Positions 27,165 to 35,902 of a stretch of 64,000 nt of DNA are shown one piece after another; within the stretch, counting starts at the first letter, position 1, and every line of letters begins with the position of its first letter. Origin of the DNA: Acinetobacter ihumii. Its GTDB lineage: Bacteria; Pseudomonadota; Gammaproteobacteria; Pseudomonadales; Moraxellaceae. The notes under the pieces were generated by a model. It was not told the origin of the DNA. It saw only the letters and a program-made list of their open reading frames with translations, and searched no databases. Position numbers and translations under genes: made by a program. The stretch is taken from positions 1,086,997 to 1,150,996 of the forward strand of contig NZ_LR130760.1 of NCBI RefSeq assembly GCF_900625095.1, read 5' to 3'.

Positions 27165-28223
27165 CTATAGCAGTTGAATACCATCTCGACCGTTACGCTT
27201 GATGTAATACAACGCTTTATCTGCCAGACTAAACCATTCTGAGACTGTTTTAACAGTCTCTATAGATGCAATACCAATACTAATACTTGCAAAAAATGTT
27301 TGGTCACTTTGCAAACGAATCTGCTTGATACAGTTTGAAATATTCTGGGCTAATTGCAAAATTTCTTCATCACTTTGATCCACCACAATAATCGCGAGCT
27401 CGTCTCCACCAAAACGTGCTGGAATATCTTTGGGTCCAATCATGCCCCTTAAAATTGTAGAGATTTCTGACAAAAAGTAGTCGCCTGCTTCATGTCCATA
27501 TGTGTCATTGATATATTTGAAATGATCGACATCTAATAACATCAGATGTGCTTGTGCTTGATTTCTCTGAGCTTGCATAAAAGTTGATAACAATCGCTGC
27601 TCAAATAAGCGGCGGTTAGGAATATGCAAACGCGGATCCATCAGTGCAATACGTTCAAATTCACGATTTTTATCAATCAGTTGCACGGCCAAATTTCGAG
27701 TCAGTACACTTAAAGACATAATATAAACTGTCGCCAGCGGTAAGGATAACCAAATCATAGCGCGATCAAACTGTATATTGACTTGAAAGCCAAGGATTGC
27801 CCAGACGATAAAAAAACTGCTTAACATTGCAATCAAAGAGGGTTTTAAAATAACCCACCCACCCGCAGCATAACGATCAGACACTAAAATAGCTATCATG
27901 ATTAAGGATGGAAATGGGCTAATTGCCATAACACCAATCCAGAGGCCGCCCAAAGCCGCATCAATGACCAAACTCAAATTTGTTGTCTTTACAGCATCAG
28001 AATTATTTTTTGCATAGAAATAAGCCACGACTGGCCAGCAAAAAGCATTGATAGCAAGAAGAATATAGACGAAAAAAGGATAATTTAAAAAATGAAAAAC
28101 AGCTGAAATTGAAAGAAAACAAAGCGTCGTGCCCATTTGTCTCATGATAAAAATACGAGAAACATAGCGGTTACTGCGCTCAAGTAAGATGGATTCATCC
28201 GCTTTTATATATGGCATGGTCAT
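27165..28223 (-). CDS. Membrane-bound diguanylate cyclase
   Basis: This 352-residue protein has about six membrane segments in residues 22-178, then a GGDEF domain. The active-site motif is RFGGDELA (GGDEL at 272-276), and the preceding metal and substrate block LLDVDHFKYINDTYGHEAGD is intact, so it probably makes cyclic di-GMP. The inhibitory RxxD site before the motif is missing: GPKD lies at that position. Product inhibition may therefore be weak. The sensed signal is unknown. Confidence 0.92.
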   Translation of the reverse strand: MTMPYIKADESILLERSNRYVSRIFIMRQMGTTLCFLSISAVFHFLNYPFFVYILLAINAFCWPVVAYFYAKNNSDAVKTTNLSLVIDAALGGLWIGVMAISPFPSLIMIAILVSDRYAAGGWVILKPSLIAMLSSFFIVWAILGFQVNIQFDRAMIWLSLPLATVYIMSLSVLTRNLAVQLIDKNREFERIALMDPRLHIPNRRLFEQRLLSTFMQAQRNQAQAHLMLLDVDHFKYINDTYGHEAGDYFLSEISTILRGMIGPKDIPARFGGDELAIIVVDQSDEEILQLAQNISNCIKQIRLQSDQTFFASISIGIASIETVKTVSEWFSLADKALYYIKRNGRDGIQLL

Positions 28224-28716
28224 ATGTCGTTTCTGGATTGCTATCGTTGTAAGGCTTCGTTATCATGCTTTTGCATGAGCAACATTTATTAAAATCATGA
28301 TTGAATTAATTTTAACGTTATTTTCAATTTAATATAATGCATTAATATACCAATTTTTTAAATACGTGAATAAATCAATGCTCATTTTATTTTGTTATTA
28401 CATTTCTTATTATCTTGACTCAAGAACTCAACTTCTTAATGCGATGAAAATATATATTTTAATTTCAATACAATAAAAAGGATACGACAAAAAAATCAAA
28501 TAAACATATACTCCACATTTTCTCCATAATTTATAAATCTAATCTTAAATATAAAATATTTTCCATTTAATATTAAATATCTTTAAACCGAATATTAATA
28601 ATCTATATTCCAATCTAAATTTAACTTAAAAAATGTGAAATATATCACATATTTAAATCTTATCATCATATCATTGCCCTATGGGTCTTGTCATGAAAAC
28701 CCATAGGACAACTGTT
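28224..28716. other. Very AT-rich 0.5-kb intergenic region
   Basis: No gene is seen between ohyA and the diguanylate cyclase gene. The stretch is extremely A/T-rich. It holds a perfect CRP-type palindrome at 28634-28649. Next to the ohyA stop it also holds a 9-bp inverted repeat (CCTATGGGT at 28678-28686 and ACCCATAGG at 28699-28707) with a 12-base loop and no T run. Confidence 0.6.
28634..28649. promoter_or_regulatory. Perfect CRP/Vfr-type binding palindrome
   Basis: TGTGA and TCACA are spaced by exactly six bases (AATATA). This is the full consensus half-site pair for CRP-family activators. It lies about 410 bases before the diguanylate cyclase start. Function is inferred and chance occurrence is possible in AT-rich DNA. 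Confidence 0.4.
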
Positions 28717-30669
28717 TCAGGTTTTATTTACTTTGTCTTTGATCGAACTAATCCAGTCTTTAAAATATCCGAATTGTTCTGCCAAAAAGGATTCTGCTTC
28801 AGGCTGATCCACATGCGTTGGTAAAATATGTTCATAGTAAGTGCCTTTTAACACATGGCGTAGCAAACGCTCACCAGGAAATGGACCACCATCATTTAAA
28901 GTTTTCGCGCCTTTAATAAGATGCCGAATATCATATTGGAGTGGTGATAAGTCCGGCACCTGCTTATCTATATTCAACAGGTTATAGACAGCTAGGCGAC
29001 CTGTTCTGGCCGAACTTTCAATGGTAAATACAACATCATTGTTGGTTTCGACAAACTGTCCCACCAGTGCTAGATTTTTACATCCTTCAGGCACCACTCT
29101 TGGACGATCGCCTTTAGCACGTGGCATAAACATGGAAGTGATATAAGGCATAAAAGAAATGCGGGTAATGGTGTTTTCAATCACATTTTCTACTTGATCC
29201 AGAATATCCAAGTGATAACACAACTCTGTTAATATTTCATTGCCTGTACATTCAGGCATGGTTTTCTTCACATAATTGCCTTGTTTATCCATAAATAAAG
29301 CATAAACCCAAAGTACCAGAACATCATCGGGCTGTGTAGGGAAATGCGGTTGTCGGTTACAGGTAAAACTCATGAGCCAATTTGAATCAGTAATGGTAAT
29401 AATTCCCCCAGTTACGGATTTTCCAGAGTAAGGATCATTGACTGAATAGGTTTTAAGTTTTTCAACAAATGCTGAAGGCTTACACGTTAAGGTCACCGAT
29501 AACCATGATGATTTTTCAATATTGCTGCAAAATTTCTCTGGCTGACCAAAAACCGGAGATTTGGCTGCCAGATTTTTCCACAATTGCCAACCTGCACTTT
29601 GCCCACTACTTTGGTTATCAATTTGACTCACGGCTGGTGTAGTGTTATTTCCATAAGCAGTATCTTCGGTCATTGAACCGGTGGTAATGACTACAAAATC
29701 ATGATCTCCGAGACTAATTTTTTCTTCTTTGCCCTCTTTTTCAATTAGAAGTGATTTAACAATTTTTTTCTGCCCTTTTTCTTCAAGCTCAACATCTTTG
29801 ACCAATGTATTCAATTGAATCGAAACACCCTGTTTCTTTAGATATTGTCCTAAAGGTTTAACGAAGGTGTCATGTTGATTATATTTTGGAAAAACCAATG
29901 CTGTCATGTCTTTAAAACCATCAAACTGATGTAAAAAACGATGCATATACAGTTTACATTCCAACAAACTATGCCAGTTTTCGAAAGCAAACATAGTACG
30001 CCAGAGTGTCCAAAAGTTTGAAGCCAAAAAAGACTCGCTAAAATATTGTTCAATGGTGACATCGTCCAGATCTTCTTTTTTAGCTAAAAGAAGCTTAACA
30101 ATGGCAAGTTGATCTTTTTTTGTAAGACCAAATTTACTAAAGTCTTGAACTTTGCCCTGCTCATGAATTAAACGTGCTTTGGAATAATTTGGATCGTTAT
30201 CATTTAACAATCGATACTCATCCAGCACACTAAAAGGTTCTGGTAACTCTAACGCTGGAATGTCCTGAAAAATGTTCCAGATATTTTCATAGGCAAATTC
30301 CATTTCGCGTCCACCGCGAATGAGAAAGCCCTCTTCAGCATTACCTGCACCATCTAAAGAGCCACCCTCAACATGCAAATGTTCTAGGAAAACAATATTA
30401 GATGCTGGAATTTGCGCATCTCGGATAAAGTAATATGCTGCGGACAATCCAGCAATACCACTTCCGACAATATAAATTTTACTCTGCTTGTACTCTTCTG
30501 AACCAATTCCTCTATTGCGCTGATAGTTTCCGATATAGTCTGCCGGAGGAGTGGTAATGTCTGGCCTATTTTGGTAGGTTTCTGTACTTGAATCTGGTTC
30601 ATGAACCATTTTTTTATAAAATGTAGATGCATTAAGAACCTTGTCAAATTTTGAAGTAATTTTACTCAT
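28717..30669 (-). CDS. ohyA: Oleate hydratase
   Basis: This 650-residue FAD enzyme adds water to the double bond of oleic and related acids, giving 10-hydroxystearate. The FAD-binding [18 protein letters not shown] is near residues 68-85, then [16 protein letters not shown], and the [14 protein letters not shown] block that is highly typical of the family. The C-terminal [20 protein letters not shown] is also diagnostic. An AGAGGAAC ribosome binding site precedes the ATG. It may detoxify host or environmental unsaturated fatty acids. Confidence 0.95.
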   Translation of the reverse strand: MSKITSKFDKVLNASTFYKKMVHEPDSSTETYQNRPDITTPPADYIGNYQRNRGIGSEEYKQSKIYIVGSGIAGLSAAYYFIRDAQIPASNIVFLEHLHVEGGSLDGAGNAEEGFLIRGGREMEFAYENIWNIFQDIPALELPEPFSVLDEYRLLNDNDPNYSKARLIHEQGKVQDFSKFGLTKKDQLAIVKLLLAKKEDLDDVTIEQYFSESFLASNFWTLWRTMFAFENWHSLLECKLYMHRFLHQFDGFKDMTALVFPKYNQHDTFVKPLGQYLKKQGVSIQLNTLVKDVELEEKGQKKIVKSLLIEKEGKEEKISLGDHDFVVITTGSMTEDTAYGNNTTPAVSQIDNQSSGQSAGWQLWKNLAAKSPVFGQPEKFCSNIEKSSWLSVTLTCKPSAFVEKLKTYSVNDPYSGKSVTGGIITITDSNWLMSFTCNRQPHFPTQPDDVLVLWVYALFMDKQGNYVKKTMPECTGNEILTELCYHLDILDQVENVIENTITRISFMPYITSMFMPRAKGDRPRVVPEGCKNLALVGQFVETNNDVVFTIESSARTGRLAVYNLLNIDKQVPDLSPLQYDIRHLIKGAKTLNDGGPFPGERLLRHVLKGTYYEHILPTHVDQPEAESFLAEQFGYFKDWISSIKDKVNKT

Positions 30670-30883
30670 GAGTTCCTCTTCGGATTTATTATCTGAAATA
30701 TGTTATTTATGAGCTTATTAGTATGATCATATCAACTGCTATTTTAAGCCAAGTTCTGTATTAAGTTTGTATTTCAGCACTTCAACTTTTAAATCCGTGT
30801 ATTTAAGTCAAGTTTAACCATATATATTATTCAGAGTTTAAATTCTCGTCATAAAAATAATATTTATCAAAGTAGTAGAATTT

Positions 30884-31849
30884 TTATTTCAATATTGGCA
30901 CAAAAATAATATCAATATTCTGAGTAGGCTTAAAATTCTTTTCAGAAACCTTGAACTGAGTCGTATTTATTTTTTGTATTTTTCCCTTCCAGCATAACGA
31001 AACCAATTCATTTTTATCACGCTCGATAAGCATGTTAAAGTTTCTAATGGAACTCGCCCAATTTGCCCATGTTTTTAAAATATAACTCAGTCCCATATAT
31101 GGTGGATTTTTATTTTGCATTTTATTGAGTGCATTCCTAAAACTCTGATCAACACAATGATCTTTTGCAACCTCATCATCAAGATACACTGAACCACCGA
31201 CCAATGGCTGATATTGATGCTGAACATCTGTCACGCTATTCGCTTTAAAAACTTGTGGCCAACTATAAATGATCTGTGCTTCCCAATAGATTTGTTCATC
31301 TTGATGATAGGGTTTGATTAATTTTTGAATCATTGGTTGTTGGCATTGATAAATACGTTGATTTATCGCTTCATCATTCAGTTTTTGTGTCCACGGATTC
31401 ATCAATTCCTGATCGGTCAAACCACATGTCTTTAATGCCTGAGTAACATCAACAGAATCACGTTTCCAATCAAGTTCACCCTTTTGATTTACATTTAATA
31501 AAAAAGCACGGACATGTGTTACAACATCCACAGGCTGCTGATTAACCTTGACCTTAAAACTTTTGATCAATGCTTCTGTGTGTGCAAAATCGCTTTCACG
31601 TGAATTTGCAACTTTGGGCAAGGGAAATACGATGTTTTCCTGAATATTATGAGAAGTTAAGTTTTTAAACTCATATTCAACACGGATTTGCCGCTTACTT
31701 ATAAATAGATTTTCTTTTTGCATCTGAATATTAGGATTTTTAATATATTCAACCCCACCTGTTGCGACATATCCAGTTGAATCATTGGCGTGTACATTAG
31801 AAAAACTTAAAATACTGAATAAACCAATAACAATGAGCTTTTTAATCAT
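30884..31849 (-). CDS. Secreted DUF4424-type protein
   Basis: The 321-residue protein has a signal peptide (MIKKLIVIGLFSILSFSNVHA, cleavage before NDS) and the beta-rich DUF4424 pattern: YVATGGVEYIKNPNIQM, then RQIRVEYEFKN and NIVFPLPK. Two cysteine-containing segments near 142 and 168 may form a disulfide. The function of this family is unknown. It has a good AGGGG ribosome binding site and lies between ohyA and a C39-like gene on the same strand, with wide gaps. Confidence 0.82.
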   Translation of the reverse strand: MIKKLIVIGLFSILSFSNVHANDSTGYVATGGVEYIKNPNIQMQKENLFISKRQIRVEYEFKNLTSHNIQENIVFPLPKVANSRESDFAHTEALIKSFKVKVNQQPVDVVTHVRAFLLNVNQKGELDWKRDSVDVTQALKTCGLTDQELMNPWTQKLNDEAINQRIYQCQQPMIQKLIKPYHQDEQIYWEAQIIYSWPQVFKANSVTDVQHQYQPLVGGSVYLDDEVAKDHCVDQSFRNALNKMQNKNPPYMGLSYILKTWANWASSIRNFNMLIERDKNELVSLCWKGKIQKINTTQFKVSEKNFKPTQNIDIIFVPILK

Positions 31850-31940
31850 TATGAAAACCCCTTTATTCTCTTTTTAATAGACTACATTTTCCTGTTATTT
31901 ATTCATCATACTTTAAATCTCATGGTCTTTTTTGAGATTG

Positions 31941-32483
31941 TTAGCTCACTTTTACCGATTGCATCGGTTGTATATGTTGATCATCTATCAAAATGACCTG
32001 TCGGCAAATTCCTTCTGCAGCACGTTGTTGCTCAAATAAAGCAGCAGGCATCGGCTCAAAACTATCAAAAAAACAAATGTCTTGTTTATCTATTGAATAG
32101 ACCAACGACTGATTGCCTACACCATCTAAGGTGTCATAAGCAACGATTGCCATTTTTCCATTTTCAATTGCTGTCTGAATTTCTAAATAACTAAGTGCCG
32201 AATGTATTGGAATATTCAAAGCTTGGGCTTGCTGATAAGTCAAACGCTCACTGTCATCGATATCTGGATCAGGATCTGTGTAAAAAGATACATCGAACCC
32301 AAAGTTTTTTAATGCAACTGCTAAAGCAATCGTAAAAGTTCCGTGTTCTTCATCGTGCTGAGTTGCCTGTATAAGTTCAGCAATATTTATTTCAATGCCA
32401 TGATGTTGAAACAACATCCATAACGCAAAAACGCCGCAGTTAGCTTCAAGATTTAATAAAGATTCGGGAATATTTACAGCCAT
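31941..32483 (-). CDS. C39-like peptidase-fold protein lacking the catalytic histidine
   Basis: The 180-residue protein has no signal peptide. LEANCGVFALWMLFQHHG near residues 11-28 matches the cysteine motif of the C39 fold (Cys16). The region that normally holds the catalytic histidine reads GNQSLVYSIDKQDICFFDSF: glutamine replaces histidine, while the aspartate is kept. It may thus be an inactive binding domain, like the C39-like domains of some transporters. The start is the ATG at 32483, one codon after an in-frame GTG. Confidence 0.65.
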   Translation of the reverse strand: MAVNIPESLLNLEANCGVFALWMLFQHHGIEINIAELIQATQHDEEHGTFTIALAVALKNFGFDVSFYTDPDPDIDDSERLTYQQAQALNIPIHSALSYLEIQTAIENGKMAIVAYDTLDGVGNQSLVYSIDKQDICFFDSFEPMPAALFEQQRAAEGICRQVILIDDQHIQPMQSVKVS

Positions 32484-32530
32484 CACACTGAGCTCGTTGT
32501 ATATTTATGCGAATCATACACAAAACAGCG

Positions 32531-32559
32531 TTGGCACTATACCTATTTCCAAGTACAAT
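32531..32559 (+). promoter_or_regulatory. Promoter of ahcY
   Basis: TTGGCA (32531-32536) and TACAAT (32554-32559) are separated by 17 bases. The predicted start near 32566 falls just before the riboswitch. Confidence 0.75.
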
Positions 32560-32570
32560 ACGCCACTAGT

Positions 32571-32668
32571 CGAGGGATGCTGCGACGTTTTCATAAGCAT
32601 ATATGTGAAACCGCTAGGCTCGACGATTCGGTTAAAGCTCTGATCTTTAATCAACAACGGCATCCGCG
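32571..32668 (+). ncRNA. S-adenosylhomocysteine (SAH) riboswitch
   Basis: The leader contains the conserved SAH-aptamer blocks in order: GGATGCTGCGAC at 32575-32586, CCGCTAGGCTCG near 32611-32622, and CAACGGCATCC at 32655-32665. GGATGC and GCATCC form the closing helix. SAH riboswitches raise expression of SAH-recycling genes, and this one sits directly before ahcY, its classic target. It ends about 30 bases before the ribosome binding site. Confidence 0.93.
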
Positions 32669-32708
32669 AACTGAATGATCAATATTTGTTTTATAAAAGG
32701 AGATCGTG

Positions 32709-34091
32709 ATGAACGCGGTTACTGCTTCATTTACAGATTATAAAGTTGCCGATATTTCTCTGGCAGATTACGGCCGTAAAGAAATTAAACTTGCTGAAGC
32801 AGAAATGCCAGCATTGATGGGCTTACGTCAACGTTATGCACAAGCAAAACCTTTAGCTGGCGCAAAGATTCTGGGTTGTATTCACATGACCATCCAGACT
32901 GCGGTATTAATTGAAACACTGGTTGAACTTGGTGCAGAAGTTCGCTGGACTTCTTGTAATATCTTTTCTACACAAGACCATGCTGCGGCTGCCATTGCAG
33001 CAAGTGGTGTTCCTGTTTTTGCATGGAAAGGCGAAACAGAAGAAGAATATGTCTGGTGTTTAGAACAACAAATTAATATCAATGGTACTCCTTGGGATGC
33101 CAATATGATTCTGGACGACGGCGGAGATTTAACCGCACTTGTTCATGAAAAATATCCAAATGTTTTGGCAAAAATTCATGGTATTACTGAAGAAACCACG
33201 ACTGGCGTAGCACGTTTACTTGAAATGTGGAAAGATGGTTCACTTAAAGTTCCAGCGATTAACGTCAATGATTCTGTGACCAAATCTAAAAATGACAACA
33301 AATATGGTTGCCGCCATTCACTTAACGATGCCATCAAACGTGGTACAGACATGCTGCTGTCTGGTCGTCGTGCCTTAGTCATTGGTTATGGCGATGTAGG
33401 TAAAGGTTCTGCGCAATCTTTACGTCAGGAAGGCATGATTGTACGTGTCACTGAGGTTGATCCAATCTGTGCAATGCAAGCATGTATGGATGGTTACGAA
33501 GTTGTTGCACCTTATAAAAATGGTGTACAAACAGGCAACAAAGAAGACATCAATGTTGATCTTCTACAAAACACAGATTTGATTGTTACCACCACAGGTA
33601 ACTACCATGTGTGTGACGCTGCGATGCTCGATACACTTAAAGCGGGTGCAGTTGTATGTAATATTGGTCACTTCGATACCGAAATTGATACTAACTACCT
33701 TCGTGGCTACAAATGGGTTGAAGTTAAACCTCAGGTACATCAGGTCTATCGTTCAGAAAACGAAAATGATTATTTGGTTCTGCTTTCTGAAGGCCGTCTA
33801 GTCAATCTGGGTAATGCAACCGGTCATCCTTCACGGATTATGGATGGTTCATTTGCCAACCAAGTCCTCGGTCAAATGCATTTATTTACTGAAAAATTTG
33901 CTGATCTTCCAGAAGATCAAAAAGCAGCAAAAATCCGTGTTGAACTGATTCCGAAGAAACTAGATGAAGAAGTTGCTGCGGCAATGGTTGCTGGTTTTGG
34001 TGGTGTCTTAACGCAATTGACTCAAGTTCAGGCCGATTACTTAGGCGTTCCTGTTGAAGGTCCTTTCAAATCTGAAGCTTATAAATATTAA
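32709..34091 (+). CDS. ahcY: Adenosylhomocysteinase
   Basis: This 460-residue enzyme splits S-adenosylhomocysteine into homocysteine and adenosine. Motifs are [13 protein letters not shown] near 32-44, [16 protein letters not shown] near 83-98, DDGGDLT near 138, the NAD-binding [15 protein letters not shown] near 222-236, and the C-terminal ending [11 protein letters not shown]. The ATG at 32709 is preferred over a GTG one codon earlier, as AAGGAG lies six bases before it. It is under riboswitch control and is followed by a terminator, then metF. Confidence 0.98.
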   Translation: MNAVTASFTDYKVADISLADYGRKEIKLAEAEMPALMGLRQRYAQAKPLAGAKILGCIHMTIQTAVLIETLVELGAEVRWTSCNIFSTQDHAAAAIAASGVPVFAWKGETEEEYVWCLEQQININGTPWDANMILDDGGDLTALVHEKYPNVLAKIHGITEETTTGVARLLEMWKDGSLKVPAINVNDSVTKSKNDNKYGCRHSLNDAIKRGTDMLLSGRRALVIGYGDVGKGSAQSLRQEGMIVRVTEVDPICAMQACMDGYEVVAPYKNGVQTGNKEDINVDLLQNTDLIVTTTGNYHVCDAAMLDTLKAGAVVCNIGHFDTEIDTNYLRGYKWVEVKPQVHQVYRSENENDYLVLLSEGRLVNLGNATGHPSRIMDGSFANQVLGQMHLFTEKFADLPEDQKAAKIRVELIPKKLDEEVAAAMVAGFGGVLTQLTQVQADYLGVPVEGPFKSEAYKY

Positions 34092-34099
34092 ACAAAACT

Positions 34100-34127
34100 G
34101 GGCAGCCCTTTATGCTGCCCTTTTTTT
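34100..34127 (+). terminator. Rho-independent terminator after ahcY
   Basis: GGGCAGC and GCTGCCC form a 7-bp stem around CCTTTAT, followed by seven T residues. It lies between ahcY and metF and may allow some read-through. Confidence 0.88.
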
Positions 34128-34158
34128 AATGTCTAAGCAATTTTAAAAAGGATTTGAA

Positions 34159-34995
34159 ATGACAAAACGTGTTCCTATTTCTTTTGAGTTTTTCCCACCT
34201 AAAACTGATGCAGGTGCAGAAAAATTACGTGTGGTTCATCAAGAACTCCAACAACTCAATCCAGAGTTTTTCTCGATTACTTATGGTGCTGGTGGTTCAA
34301 CACGTGAGCGTACTTTAGCGGCCATTCATGATTTTAATGGCAAAGGAACGCCTGTTGCGCCTCACCTTTCATGTATTGGGGATGACAAAGCACGTATTGC
34401 TGAACTGTTAGATTTATATCAGGCGCAAGGGATTAACCGAATTGTTGCTTTGCGTGGTGACTTACCATCTGGTCAAGTGGGTTTAGGCGAGCTACCTTAT
34501 GCACAAGATCTAGTCCGTTTTATTCGTGAACATTCAGGTGATCATTTTCAGATTGAAGTCGCAGCCTACCCTGAAATGCACCCACAAGCGGAAAGCTTTG
34601 ACCACGATATCAAACGGTTTATAGAAAAAGTAAATGCCGGTGCGAATGCTGCAATTACCCAATTCTTTTTTAATCCAGATGCCTATTTTTATTTTGTTGA
34701 ACGCCTTCAAAAACAAGGGATACATATTCCAGTTGCACCAGGCATCATGCCAATCACTAATGCCAGTAATCTGATTCGTTTTGCAGACGGAACGGGTGCT
34801 GAAATTCCACGCTGGATTCGTAAGCAACTCCAGGCCTATGGTGATGACAGTGCAAGCATTAAAGCCTTTGGACATGAAGTCATACTCAAGTTGTGTGAGC
34901 GTCTGATTTCAGGTGGAGCACCAAGTTTGCATTTTTACTCCATGAATAATACCGAACCAACCAAACAGTTGGTACTTGATCTCGGCTTAAATTAA
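34159..34995 (+). CDS. metF: 5,10-methylenetetrahydrofolate reductase
   Basis: This 278-residue flavoenzyme makes 5-methyltetrahydrofolate for methionine synthesis. It starts near the conserved FEFFPPKT and carries FSITYGAGGSTRERTL near 37-52, VALRGDLP near 96-103, and ITQFFFNPDAYF near 170-181. Its location after ahcY joins two steps of the methyl cycle: homocysteine release and methyl supply. An AAAGGA ribosome binding site precedes the start. Confidence 0.96.
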   Translation: MTKRVPISFEFFPPKTDAGAEKLRVVHQELQQLNPEFFSITYGAGGSTRERTLAAIHDFNGKGTPVAPHLSCIGDDKARIAELLDLYQAQGINRIVALRGDLPSGQVGLGELPYAQDLVRFIREHSGDHFQIEVAAYPEMHPQAESFDHDIKRFIEKVNAGANAAITQFFFNPDAYFYFVERLQKQGIHIPVAPGIMPITNASNLIRFADGTGAEIPRWIRKQLQAYGDDSASIKAFGHEVILKLCERLISGGAPSLHFYSMNNTEPTKQLVLDLGLN

Positions 34996-35029
34996 TTTTG
35001 TTTGTGCTGTAAATGAGAGCAAAAATCCA

Positions 35030-35755
35030 ATGAACCGTTTTTATGTTGAAACAGAACTTGAAGTCGGAACTGATTTAGCGTTACCCGAATCAGTTTTCCA
35101 TCATTGGATTCGGGTACTGCGTGCTCAACCTCATGAACAGGCGATTTTCTTTCATGGTCAAGGCGGTGAATACACCGTGACTCTGAAAGAAATGAATAAA
35201 AAAAATGCGATTGTATCGGTCGACCATTTTAATCCAGTCGATCGAACGCCTGCATTTAAAGCCTTACTTGGTCAAGTCATGAGCAAAGGTGATCGAATGG
35301 ATTACGCCATTCAGAAAGCCACGGAACTGGGGGTAAGCACTATTCAATTACTCACCAGTGAACGTTGTGAAATGCGTTTAAAATACGAGCGTGATCAAAA
35401 AAAAATTGAGCATTGGCAAGCCGTTGCGATTGCCGCATGCGAACAATGTGGCATGAATCGTGTCCCTCAAGTTTTGGCACCTGTAAATCTAAACGAGTGG
35501 CTAAAATCCTCTCTTCCAGCGACGAAATTAGTTCTTGCCCCAGAAAAACAACTGCAGCAAGTATTACAGCATGCGCAGTCAGAAATCGCATTATTAGTTG
35601 GGCCTGAAGGTGGATTAAGCGAAAATGAAATAATGTTAGCCAACCAACATGGATTTGTGAATTGGTGTATAGGTGAACGAGTCCTGCGTACGGAAACAGC
35701 TCCAATTGTGGCACTTTCGATTCTAAATCACCATTTTTTGTCAGAAGGTGACTGA
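35030..35755 (+). CDS. rsmE: 16S rRNA (uracil-1498-N3)-methyltransferase
   Basis: The 241-residue SPOUT methyltransferase has the N-terminal PUA-like part (FHHWIRVLRAQP near 23-34) and the knot region LLVGPEGGLSENEI near 184-197, followed by the GERVLRTETAPIVAL motif. It uses SAM, fitting its place next to ahcY and metF. The gene starts 34 bases after metF. Confidence 0.95.
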   Translation: MNRFYVETELEVGTDLALPESVFHHWIRVLRAQPHEQAIFFHGQGGEYTVTLKEMNKKNAIVSVDHFNPVDRTPAFKALLGQVMSKGDRMDYAIQKATELGVSTIQLLTSERCEMRLKYERDQKKIEHWQAVAIAACEQCGMNRVPQVLAPVNLNEWLKSSLPATKLVLAPEKQLQQVLQHAQSEIALLVGPEGGLSENEIMLANQHGFVNWCIGERVLRTETAPIVALSILNHHFLSEGD

Positions 35756-35902
35756 TTTTGTAGAAAGAATCATTGATTTTTTGTGTCAGGTATGACAACT
35801 TTGAAGCATATTAACAAACGTCTTAATCAACACTAAAAAGCAGATTATTTTTATTTTTGTAGTTATTTATTTTTATTTATATATTGGCCGGGTCATATTT
35901 AT

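Noticed and set aside
28678..28707. Inverted repeat after ohyA as a terminator
   Set aside because: The 9-bp arms are perfect but the loop is 12 bases and no T run follows on the relevant strand, so it is only noted in the gap entry.
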